From positions 1 to 8,597 of the forward strand of contig JAZQRF010000340.1 in the NCBI GenBank assembly GCA_045629485.1: a stretch of DNA of 8,597 nt. The letters run 5' to 3'. This DNA comes from Pseudopedobacter sp045629485 (GTDB lineage: Bacteria > Bacteroidota > Bacteroidia > Sphingobacteriales > Sphingobacteriaceae). Positions 1 through 7,900 of this stretch are shown here, in pieces; the first letter of the stretch is position 1; each line of letters starts with the position of its first letter. The position numbers were made by a program, and so were the translations under genes. A model generated the notes under the pieces. The model made no database searches and had not been told where the DNA came from. It was given only the letters and a program-made list of their open reading frames with translations.

Positions 1-963
1 CCGGTATATAATAAAGAAAATTTTATTGATTCATGTATTCAGTCTGTTCTGCAACAAACTTTTACAGATTTCGAGTTGATACTGGTAAACGATGGTTCTA
101 CAGATAATAGTGGTTTAAAATGTAAATATTATCAAGGAGCAGACGACAGAGTAAATTATATAGATCAAAAGAACGCAGGAGTTTCTGCAGCAAGAAATGC
201 CGGGTTAAAAGCAGCTACAGGAAATTTTATTGGTTTTATTGATAGTGATGATACCATTAAGACAGACATGTACGAAATCCTAATGACAAATATAACATCT
301 TTTGATGCTGATATCTCTGTCTGTAGAATGACGGTTATATTTCCAGATCATAAAATAGTATCACCTTCGGACACTGGAGAAATTTTAAGTTTTAACCATG
401 ATGAAGCTTTAGTTGAATGCCTAAAAGGCGGTCTAGAAAGAAGTGCAAACAATAAAGTTTACAAAGCAGATATTTTAAAAGATCTCATCTTTGAAGGAAA
501 AATTTATGAAGACGTATTATTTACATTTAAAGCATTTATAAACTCCCGGAAAACCGTGTTACAACAGACTTCAAAATATAATTATATAGTTCGAGAAAAC
601 TCTGTAAGCATGAGTAGGTTTAACGAAAATTATATCGAGACCATTGATGTTTCTGCCAGAATAAAAAAAATGGTACTTCAAAAAAACGAAAAATGCCTTC
701 AAGAAGCACAGGGATTTGATATCACTGCCAACATCTCTCTTTTAAATCTGCTGCTGGTAACGGGTAAAGAAAAACATGAAGTTGCTTATAAACGAGTGGT
801 AAATAATTTAAGTACATATTCAACTTTCATAAAAGACTCTCGGCTAGTAAGAAAAAAACATAAATATGCATTTATGCTCTTTACGGCTTCTCCAAAAATC
901 TATGCACTTATGATGCGATGGTATTGCAAACTAACCAATGCTGAAGTTATAAAAAGAGCTTAG
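1..963 (+). CDS. Glycosyltransferase family 2 (GT-A fold), 5' end cut by the window
   Basis: Probably transfers a sugar from a nucleotide-sugar donor to a lipid-linked acceptor at the cytoplasmic face of the membrane during surface polysaccharide assembly. The frame is open from base 1 and begins PVYNKENF, the usual GT2 start after a short 'VSIIIPVYN' strand, so only about 8-12 codons are missing. A TTG at 76 is inside the conserved fold and is not the true start. In visible numbering, VNDGS (29-33) binds nucleotide, KNAGVSAARNAG follows, D81-S-D-D84 is the metal-binding DXD-type motif, and E170-D171 in YEDVLF fits the usual catalytic-base position. The C-terminal part is variable, as expected for acceptor recognition. 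The stop is TAG at 961-963, and the next gene starts nine bases later, so the two are likely co-transcribed. Family assignment is firm; donor and acceptor sugars cannot be told. Confidence 0.93.
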   Translation, partial: PVYNKENFIDSCIQSVLQQTFTDFELILVNDGSTDNSGLKCKYYQGADDRVNYIDQKNAGVSAARNAGLKAATGNFIGFIDSDDTIKTDMYEILMTNITSFDADISVCRMTVIFPDHKIVSPSDTGEILSFNHDEALVECLKGGLERSANNKVYKADILKDLIFEGKIYEDVLFTFKAFINSRKTVLQQTSKYNYIVRENSVSMSRFNENYIETIDVSARIKKMVLQKNEKCLQEAQGFDITANISLLNLLLVTGKEKHEVAYKRVVNNLSTYSTFIKDSRLVRKKHKYAFMLFTASPKIYALMMRWYCKLTNAEVIKRA

Positions 964-972
964 TAATAAACA

Positions 973-2022
973 ATGAAAAGAGACATAAAACTAGCCTGGA
1001 TTGATAATTTACGTGTTGCCGCTATTATAGCTGTAGTGATGCTGCATGTTGCTGCTCCGGCAGTTGTTGTTCTGTTTAATTCATCAGCCGATAGCGATTA
1101 CCAGTGGTGGTCAGCACATTTGTTCAATTCTATTAGCCGCTTTTGTGTTCCTGTTTTTGTGATGATAACAGGTGGGTTAATACTTCCACAACAAATTGGG
1201 TTAAAAGATTTTTTAAATAAGCGATTGAAACGCATTATTGCACCCTTCCTGTTCTGGAGTTTAATATACCTGTTGTTTTTCACCGGTCTCAAAATCAGGG
1301 ATGAAGGCTTAGAAACTATGAACGCCATTATTCCCTGGATGATTACTCAACTGGTACAAGGCACCGCAGTACATTTATGGTATGTATACATGCTGATCGG
1401 TTTATATCTTTTTATTCCGATTATTAAACCCTGGATTCAGGCAGCAAGTAATAAAACCATTGTATACTTTTTAGCCATATGGCTTTTTACGGTTATTATT
1501 AATCAGCAAACAATCATTGTACTGAATTCGCCATTAAACGTAAGTTATTTTAGCGGATATCTGGGTTACCTCATTTTAGGCTATTATCTAGCGCATAGGC
1601 TGGTACTTCCTCAATCAGCCAGTTTCCTTGCAGTAGTATTATTTTTTGCAGGCTTTCTAATTACGTTTTTAGGAACTTTTCTTGAAAGTAAAAATGCCGA
1701 AACTTTTAAAAGTGTTTTTTATGATTACCTTACTCTTAATGTCATGATGATGGCTACTAGTGTATTCATAATCTTTAAAAGCTGGAACCCGGTATTTAGA
1801 CAGGCCACAATCAAATACATATCCCTTATTAGCAAATTCAGTTTTGGGATCTATCTCAATCATTTGTTGATATTAAGTATACTGTCTTACTTTCATATAG
1901 ATTATAGTTCTATTCACCCAATTATTAGTATTCCCATCATCACATTAATTTGTCTAGTGTTAAGTTGTCTAATTGTCTACGCATTTCAAAAAATCCCTTA
2001 TGGAAAATATGTCTCAGGATAA
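973..2022 (+). CDS. Acyltransferase-3 family membrane O-acyltransferase (OafA/WecH-like)
   Basis: A 349-residue polytopic inner-membrane protein of the acyltransferase-3 family, which typically moves acetyl or another short acyl group onto extracytoplasmic or lipid-linked sugars. The start MKRDIKLAWIDNLRVAAI is typical of the family. R14 and H25 (in VVMLHVA) form the conserved R-X10-H motif, followed by FVMITGG (62-68) and an RXXR motif at R84-L-K-R87 before a membrane segment. The HLWYVYMLIGLYLFIP segment from about 134 and FGIYLNH near the C terminus are further family hallmarks. Roughly ten hydrophobic segments can be picked out, and length is normal for a version without a SGNH domain. 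It sits in a polysaccharide operon, nine bases after a GT2 gene, which suggests it modifies the same glycan. The acyl group and sugar position are unknown; a succinyl or other acyl donor is possible. Confidence 0.9.
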   Translation: MKRDIKLAWIDNLRVAAIIAVVMLHVAAPAVVVLFNSSADSDYQWWSAHLFNSISRFCVPVFVMITGGLILPQQIGLKDFLNKRLKRIIAPFLFWSLIYLLFFTGLKIRDEGLETMNAIIPWMITQLVQGTAVHLWYVYMLIGLYLFIPIIKPWIQAASNKTIVYFLAIWLFTVIINQQTIIVLNSPLNVSYFSGYLGYLILGYYLAHRLVLPQSASFLAVVLFFAGFLITFLGTFLESKNAETFKSVFYDYLTLNVMMMATSVFIIFKSWNPVFRQATIKYISLISKFSFGIYLNHLLILSILSYFHIDYSSIHPIISIPIITLICLVLSCLIVYAFQKIPYGKYVSG

Positions 2023-2038
2023 TCCTCATCAAGGCGAT

Positions 2039-2560
2039 ATGAATTTTATCGAATTTGTTTTCCAGGACTGGAAAGTAAATAAAGGCAACCTAAAAGGGCG
2101 CATTATTCTTGTGCTTTTCCGTACCGCTAATTTCTGCACTAAAAGAAAAATCTATTATTACATAGGGTTTCCATATTTGCTGTTTTATAGAATATTGGTA
2201 GAATGGTTTTTTAGTGTAGAGATTCCCTGGAATGTAAAGATTGGTAAAAACTTATCTTTATTTCATGGTCAGGCTTTGGTGATGACCAACCAGGTGATCG
2301 TTGGCCATAATTGTACGCTAAGACAAAGCACTACCATCGGAAACAAACAACTCAAAGACGGTGGGTTTAGTTCTTCTCCGGTTATTGGCAATCATGTAGA
2401 TATTGGAAGCAATGTTTGCATCGTTGGCGCCATACAAATTATGGATCATGTTAAAATAGGGTGCGGTTCTGTTGTTGTAAAAAGTGTTTCTGCGTATAGT
2501 GTAGTAACAGGAAACCCGGGCGTAGAAAGAAAAGTGTTATCAAACGATTTAAATTTATGA
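2039..2560 (+). CDS. Left-handed beta-helix acetyltransferase, serine-acetyltransferase-like (WcaB type)
   Basis: A cytoplasmic hexapeptide-repeat acetyltransferase expected to acetylate a sugar of the repeat unit using acetyl-CoA. From ATG 2039 it is 173 residues. The N-terminal part (MNFIEFVFQDWKVNKGN...) resembles the CysE/WcaB-like polysaccharide acetyltransferases of Bacteroidota. The left-handed helix spans about 62-165, with VKIGKN, VIVGHN, PVIGNHVDIG and VKIGCGSVVVKSV coils and the closing TGNPGVERKV. H76 (LFHGQ) matches the catalytic His of CysE, but the preceding Asp is Phe and the second active-site His region (RHPKI in CysE) reads SSPVI, arguing against true serine acetyltransferase. 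Start choice is uncertain: the frame is open further up, with ATG at 2009 and 2000 and TTG at 1973. I prefer 2039 because homologous proteins usually begin near MNFI and an AAGG lies just upstream. It ends in an ATGA overlap with the next gene. Confidence 0.85.
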   Translation: MNFIEFVFQDWKVNKGNLKGRIILVLFRTANFCTKRKIYYYIGFPYLLFYRILVEWFFSVEIPWNVKIGKNLSLFHGQALVMTNQVIVGHNCTLRQSTTIGNKQLKDGGFSSSPVIGNHVDIGSNVCIVGAIQIMDHVKIGCGSVVVKSVSAYSVVTGNPGVERKVLSNDLNL

Positions 2561-3669
2561 CCCCTCTTAAAATATTATTTAGTATTCCCACCAAACACCA
2601 TGTTGAAATTGCTTTAGATGAACTGGAGGGATTACAGGATCAGGGGTATCTTTGTAGTTCTTTTCCTTATGCAGCTAAAGAGGGTTATAATTCCTCAATT
2701 GGGAAACTGTATATCATTATTAAAAATGCAATTAACCTTGTGCGTATTGCTTATGGCTTTAAGCCTGATGTTGTCTATCTCAATTCCCGTTTAGAAGTTT
2801 TAGCCGGAACCCGAGATTTCATCACCATATCTATTTTTAGACTGTTCTATTATCAGAAAGTGAAATTTCTAATCAAATCTCATGGTTCTGATATAGATGT
2901 AATTCATCATAAAGGTTTTATGATGAGCAAGGTTGTACTACCATTTCTTAAAAAACAAGTTTCAGGTTGGTTGTTTCTTTCAACAGAAGAAAGGGATAAA
3001 GTAAAAGAACTACACTATTTTAAAGAAAACCGAATCTTCGTCACTAAAAATATAGTAAGAATTCATCAGTTTGAAAAAGACCCTTTATTTAAAAGCAGGC
3101 TGAATATTCCTGAAGATCAACAGGTATTACTTTTTGTAGGCAGGATAATTTCTGAAAAAGGAATTTTTGATGTGATTGATGCATTTTCGGTGATTCATAA
3201 AAGTCATGCTGCGACTTTAATAATTGTAGGTGATGGGGCAGATTTTACAGACGTAAAAGACAGAATAAAGGCTTTAAACCTTTCAGATAAAGTTGTCTTT
3301 ACAGGATTCATCCCCGAACAGGATGTTGTGGCATTTTATGCAAATTCAGATGTTTTGGTATTTCCAACTTACTTTCCGGAAGGCTTTCCAATGGCCTTAT
3401 TTAATTCTGTTGCGGCAGGTCTGAGTATAGTAACTACACCCATTAGGGCGGCTACCGATTTTTTATCAGAACCTGAAAACTGTTTATGGGCAGAGCCGCA
3501 AAACAGTGGAAGCGTTGCTAATTTATTAAAGAAACTTTTAAGTTCTAATTCTTTAAGGTTGGAAATGAGCCGGAATAATCTTAAAAAAGCAGTATTGTTT
3601 GGGAAAGATCAAGTGGCCAAAGAACTGGCTCAAACCATAGAAACCATCATGAAAAATGAAAATCATTAG
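2557..3669 (+). CDS. Glycosyltransferase family 4 (GT-B fold)
   Basis: A 370-residue retaining GT-B glycosyltransferase that probably adds a sugar to the lipid-linked repeat unit on the cytoplasmic side. The N-terminal acceptor domain carries KSHGSD (107-112). The C-terminal donor domain starts near LLFVGRIISEKG (191-202) and continues with IIVGDG (222-227), VVFTGFIPEQDVVAFYANSDVLVFPT (246-271) and EGFPMALFNSVAAG (275-288). In the EX7E motif the first Glu is present (E275), but the second position is Asn (N283, codon AAT at 3403-3405). I believe related Bacteroidota GT4 proteins also have Asn here, but cannot check. The start ATG shares four bases (ATGA) with the previous stop, which suggests translational coupling, and the 3' end overlaps the next gene by 14 bases. 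Donor specificity cannot be read from sequence. Confidence 0.92.
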   Translation: MTPLKILFSIPTKHHVEIALDELEGLQDQGYLCSSFPYAAKEGYNSSIGKLYIIIKNAINLVRIAYGFKPDVVYLNSRLEVLAGTRDFITISIFRLFYYQKVKFLIKSHGSDIDVIHHKGFMMSKVVLPFLKKQVSGWLFLSTEERDKVKELHYFKENRIFVTKNIVRIHQFEKDPLFKSRLNIPEDQQVLLFVGRIISEKGIFDVIDAFSVIHKSHAATLIIVGDGADFTDVKDRIKALNLSDKVVFTGFIPEQDVVAFYANSDVLVFPTYFPEGFPMALFNSVAAGLSIVTTPIRAATDFLSEPENCLWAEPQNSGSVANLLKKLLSSNSLRLEMSRNNLKKAVLFGKDQVAKELAQTIETIMKNENH

Positions 3670-4225
3670 CTACATTAAAAAATGCAGAAATAACTTTTTA
3701 AGGAAAGTTGTTTACAGAAAATATGAAATCGCTGAAGGCTTTCATGCTGGAGTCAGGGTGCGCATTTGGGCTAAGAACCATGTTAAAATAGGTAAGCAAT
3801 TTTACATAGGCAGAGATTCGTTTATAGAAAGTGATGTCATCATTGGCGATTATGTGATCTGGGCAAACCGTGTTGCTCTTGTGGGTCGCTACGATCATCA
3901 CTACCGGCAAATTGGTACTCCTGTACGTTTAGCGTCGCAGATTAGAGATGATGATTACAATTGGTTGGGACTAAAAGAAGTCACGATTATTGAAGATGAT
4001 GTTTGGGTAGGGTATAATTCTACAATTATGAGCGGGGTAAAAATTGGTATAGGGAGTATTATTGCTGCGGGATCAGTTGTAACCAAAGATGTAGAACCCT
4101 ATACTATTTATGGTGGTGTGCCCGCAAAAAAAATAAAAAACAGGTTTAATTCGGAAGAAGAACTTTTGATGCACAAAAAGCTTTACCAAGAAAAGTTTCT
4201 TAAAAACACAATAGCGAACGTTTAG
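3656..4225 (+). CDS. Left-handed beta-helix O-acetyltransferase (WcaF / maltose-O-acetyltransferase type)
   Basis: A 189-residue cytoplasmic hexapeptide acetyltransferase, likely a trimer using acetyl-CoA to acetylate a sugar of the polysaccharide. Hexapeptide coils run from about 33: VRIWAKNHVKIGKQFYIGRD, FIESDVIIGDYVIWAN, then after a loop VTIIEDDVWVGYNSTIMSGVKIGIGS and IIAAGSVVTKDVEPYTIYGGVPAKKIK (136-161). The loop VGRYDHHYRQIGTPVR (76-91) supplies the probable catalytic His (H81 or H82), matching the 'GRxDH' loop common in EPS acetyltransferases. The C-terminal helix rich in Lys and Glu is usual for the family. It overlaps the GT4 gene by 14 bases and is followed after three bases by the GT26 gene. 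It differs clearly from the WcaB-like enzyme encoded upstream, so the two probably act on different positions or sugars. Gene symbol withheld because the substrate is not known to match WcaF. Confidence 0.88.
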   Translation: MKIISYIKKCRNNFLRKVVYRKYEIAEGFHAGVRVRIWAKNHVKIGKQFYIGRDSFIESDVIIGDYVIWANRVALVGRYDHHYRQIGTPVRLASQIRDDDYNWLGLKEVTIIEDDVWVGYNSTIMSGVKIGIGSIIAAGSVVTKDVEPYTIYGGVPAKKIKNRFNSEEELLMHKKLYQEKFLKNTIANV

Positions 4226-4228
4226 ATC

Positions 4229-4954
4229 ATGACTAATTCAAATAAAAATTTTACTGATTATGCAGTTTTTACTGGCACATTAAATCAGTTACCCAACATA
4301 CAACCTTTATTGATTAATACCATTAACCAGTATTCTTATTGCGTTGCAGAAGAAGATTCGCAGTTTAAAGCAGCGCTTCAGACATCAGACATTTTGCTTC
4401 CCGATGGAATTGCGATTGTGTGGGCTATGCAATTATTAAATAAAAAAAAAATCAAGAAAATAGCCGGCGCAGATTTACACCAACACCTTCTTGCCGATTT
4501 GAATTTAAAAGGAGGAAGCTGTTTTTACTTGGGTGCTTCTGAAGCCACTTTAGAAAAAATAAAAAGCAAACTCGCTATGGAATATCCTGGTGTAAGAGCT
4601 GGTTCTTATTCTCCGCCGTTTAAGCCCGAATTTAATGTTCTGGAAAATGAGGAAATGATTACTGCAGTAAATAATTTTAAACCGGATGTTTTATTCATCG
4701 GAATGACAGCTCCAAAACAAGAAAAATGGGCTGTCGCAAATAAATCAGCATTAGACGCCAAGATCATTTGTACTATCGGAGCTGTCTTTGACTTTTACGC
4801 CGGCACTGTAAAACGTCCTCACCAACTATGGATCAATTTAGGATTGGAATGGTTGGTAAGACTTCTGAAAGAACCAAAAAGGCTATGGAGAAGATATGTA
4901 TATTACGGACCGGTTTTCATATGGAAAATGCTGCAAGCTAAAGCAAAACAATAA
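4229..4954 (+). CDS. WecG/TagA/CpsF family glycosyltransferase (GT26)
   Basis: A 241-residue membrane-associated glycosyltransferase. Family members add the second sugar, often ManNAc or ManNAcA, to an undecaprenyl-diphosphate-linked first sugar. T31-I-N33 and the Asp of LLPDG (D59) match the conserved Thr and catalytic Asp of TagA (T37 and D65 in the Thermoanaerobacter enzyme), with identical 28-residue spacing. Further hallmarks are KKIAGADLHQHLL (76-88), CFYLGAS (98-104), DVLFIGMTAPKQEKW (153-167), TIGAVFDFYAGTVKRP (182-197) and the Arg-rich end GLEWLVRLLKEPKRLWRRY (205-223), which in TagA helps membrane binding and catalysis. It is the last gene of the operon, three bases after the preceding stop, and ends three bases from a convergent gene. 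The initiating phosphoglycosyltransferase it depends on must be elsewhere. A run of ten A lies in the codons for the KKK at 72-74. Confidence 0.93.
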   Translation: MTNSNKNFTDYAVFTGTLNQLPNIQPLLINTINQYSYCVAEEDSQFKAALQTSDILLPDGIAIVWAMQLLNKKKIKKIAGADLHQHLLADLNLKGGSCFYLGASEATLEKIKSKLAMEYPGVRAGSYSPPFKPEFNVLENEEMITAVNNFKPDVLFIGMTAPKQEKWAVANKSALDAKIICTIGAVFDFYAGTVKRPHQLWINLGLEWLVRLLKEPKRLWRRYVYYGPVFIWKMLQAKAKQ

Positions 4955-4957
4955 TTG

Positions 4958-7900
4958 CTATTTTATCAGGATTACTTTTTGGAACAGCACTTTTTCTTCT
5001 GTAACTAATCTCACCAAATAAATTCCGGCATTTAAACCCAAATTATCTGCATCTAGCGTAAATTTTTGCAATTGGTTGCTGTTCATAAAGCCATCATAAA
5101 TGGAATAAATCAGTTTTCCCTGAACATCATATAGAGCAAGCTTTCCGTTGCCTGAAGATGGCATGGTAAATTCTAATTGTAGCTTGTTTTTAAAAGGATT
5201 TGGAAAGGCTTTTAAAGTAAATTCATTAATATTTGGCAGGTTACTTTTTCCTTCATAGGTAATTTTAATATTGGCTTTTGCAGGTTCGAAAGTTTCATTT
5301 CCCGGCTGTACAGCTTCAATTTCTACTATACCTGCATTGTTGAATTTAACTTTCGTGTCCTCTACTATTTCTGCCGGTCCCGAAATAACATTTAACAAAA
5401 CCGGTAATTCTGAACTTGCTACAGCAGAAATAACTATAGGTTCTTCACCAATTGTTTTGGAGTCTATAGCTGCAAATAAAATAGTTTGCGGCTTTTTAAT
5501 AAATGTAGAGCCATCAGAAATTAAAATTATTGAAGAGAAGGGAGGTATGGAAACCTCTTTCGTAAAGTGTTGATTATTCACATCAACATAGTGCTTAGTC
5601 AATGGAATAGTTTTAACAGAAGCAGTTGCGTTGTATTCAAATAGCAAGTAGTCATCCGGTTTGGTTATATCTACATCCACTTCATAAAATTCAACATTAT
5701 CAAGGTAAAAATTACCTAAAGCTTGCTCTATATCTAGAATTACACTGGCATCATTTTCAGAAGTATGAGCTGAAAATATCATCTCATACTCCGCTCTTCC
5801 ATTGGTGATTTTGCAGTATTCTTTGTTACTGATCAACTGATAAGCAACATTAGTTTTTCTTAAATAAACTTTAGCGTTTTGAAGTTTTTCAGTTCCTAAA
5901 ACAGTAAATTTCAAAGCATATTTTTTATCTTTCTGAATTGCTCCCACGTTCAAATTCATAATCACCTGGTTATTAACAGATGATTTTGTACTTAATTTTA
6001 GAGCACCACCGTCAAGAAATCCTTTGGTCCAGCTTAAAAAGGCATCGTTATTTGGAGAATAGCCAAAAATTCCCTGGATATCAGAATTGAAATTACCATT
6101 GACAATCTTATTCGAACTTAATACTTTTTTTATTTTAAATGGGGGAATAGTTTTGGGTGATTGCTGAGACTGCGAATCTTTAACATAAGCATTTTTCCAG
6201 TCATTTAGATCAAATATTTGATTCAATTCTTTTCCATTTCTAACAATTGAAGTTTTAATAACGGCCAATTCATTTAAAGGGCGGCAATAGAAATTATAAT
6301 CAAGCTCCCCAAAAACTACAATATCATCCTGATGAGAAGAAAGTTTTGCAATAATTTGTTCATCATGCTTAGAGAAAAAAATATTATTCCTTATTTGGTT
6401 ATCCCGGATATAAGTGCTGGTAGCAAGGTAATGATCTTGTTCAAGTCTTAACTGTATTCCATTATTATATACCACATTATTGAAGATCTCGATGTCTTTG
6501 GCATTATGAACTTTTATTCCATTATTAGCACATAAAGACACGGTATTGTTCAATATGCTTACACTTTCAGAAAGATCATCAATGTAAATGCCCTCGGCCA
6601 TTAAAAGAGAAGGGTAGTTGGTGCCTTCGCCAACACCTTTTCCATTTAAAACAATGTTTCCCACTATTTTTTTCTTGTAAGTTTTAGACCAGTCACCAAC
6701 GTAAATACCAGCGCCGTCGTCTTTCGTCAGACAAAAATTATTAATAAAATTATTTTTAACGGTCGAGTTGTTTCCGCCAAAATAGATACCATTATAGCCA
6801 ATGTTTTCCAGGGTGTTCTTTTCTATCAATGTTTGGTCACCAAAAGATGTAATAGCTTCATAGGTACCCGATCCGCTTTTTCCTAAACCTGCAAATAATC
6901 CAATATTTTTGATGTTATTTTCTATAAGTTCAGCATGAGTACATCCTGCATCTAAATTTATTCCTCCGCTTAACGCATTGCTTATACTACAGTTTTTGAT
7001 GGTTAAAAATGGTGAATAGGATGCCAGAACGGCTTCTTCACCAGCAAGATCAATTTTACAATTATTAATACTAATGTTTTTAGACTCTACAATATGAAAA
7101 GTGTTTTTAGCACCCTCAAAATCAATGTTTTCAAAGCTGACATGATGATATCCTTTTATGCTCACTAATACCTGAATATAACTTGCCTGGATCTTTAATA
7201 AAGCCGGATTTTGGTTTCCCATAAATAACAGGATCTTCTTCCGCTCTTTATCGTAAAACCATTCTCCTTCCTGATCTAAAGTAAGCTTACTATTTTGTAT
7301 AAAATAACCATAACCTGCTAAAGGCGCAGCTTTAGATCCACCTTCATAATTTATCGTTTTACTCCGATGGCTGGTGATAGCAGCTCGGTCTAAAGTCCAT
7401 CGGTTTTTGCGAATCACTACTTCAGCCCCCGTCCAGTTGATGTTGCTGTTCAGTTGTTCATCTTTTATAGAATTATTTCCAACAAACGACTCGTAGGAAA
7501 GATAGCCTTTGTTTGGATAGCGTCCCATCTGTTGTGGTAAACCATTGATAATAAGATGAGACAGCTTTTGAGTATAATCTGTTTCGAATATTCCGTTACC
7601 TATAGATTTCCAGTTACGTAATTGCTGAAGTCCGCTGATAGTCGGCTTGCTCCCTTGTCCGTACGCACCAAAAACTATTGGAGAAAGTGCTGAACCAGAG
7701 TTGCTGATCATTAAAATACCTTCGAATATTTCTCCTCTATTAAACATTATAGAGTCGCCAGGCTTCAATTCATTAAAAATTGTATTTAATTTGTAAATTG
7801 TTTTCCAGGGCGTTTGAAAATTTGCAGCTTGTAAGCTTGTATAAGAATCATCCCCATTTAAAGAGGAAAAATAATAAGTTTTTGATTGAACTGGCTGTAA

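Noticed and set aside
76..963. Reading the family 2 glycosyltransferase from TTG 76 as a complete protein
   Set aside because: The frame is open to base 1 and the upstream codons (PVYNKENFIDS) are conserved GT2 sequence, so the gene is cut by the window edge.
1098..1863. Minus-strand ORFs of 76 and 64 codons inside the acyltransferase-3 gene
   Set aside because: Shadows of a well-supported membrane protein gene.
1973..2038. TTG 1973 as start of the WcaB-like gene
   Set aside because: It would put 50 bases of overlap into the acyltransferase gene and add an N terminus not typical of the family; later ATGs, especially 2039, fit better.
3698..3910. Minus-strand 70-codon ORF inside the WcaF-like gene
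   Set aside because: Antisense shadow of a clear hexapeptide acetyltransferase.
5271..5808. Plus-strand ORFs of 100 and 60 codons inside the beta-helix gene
   Set aside because: Antisense to the Ig-like and CBM-like regions; composition is that of a mirrored coding frame and no motif is visible.
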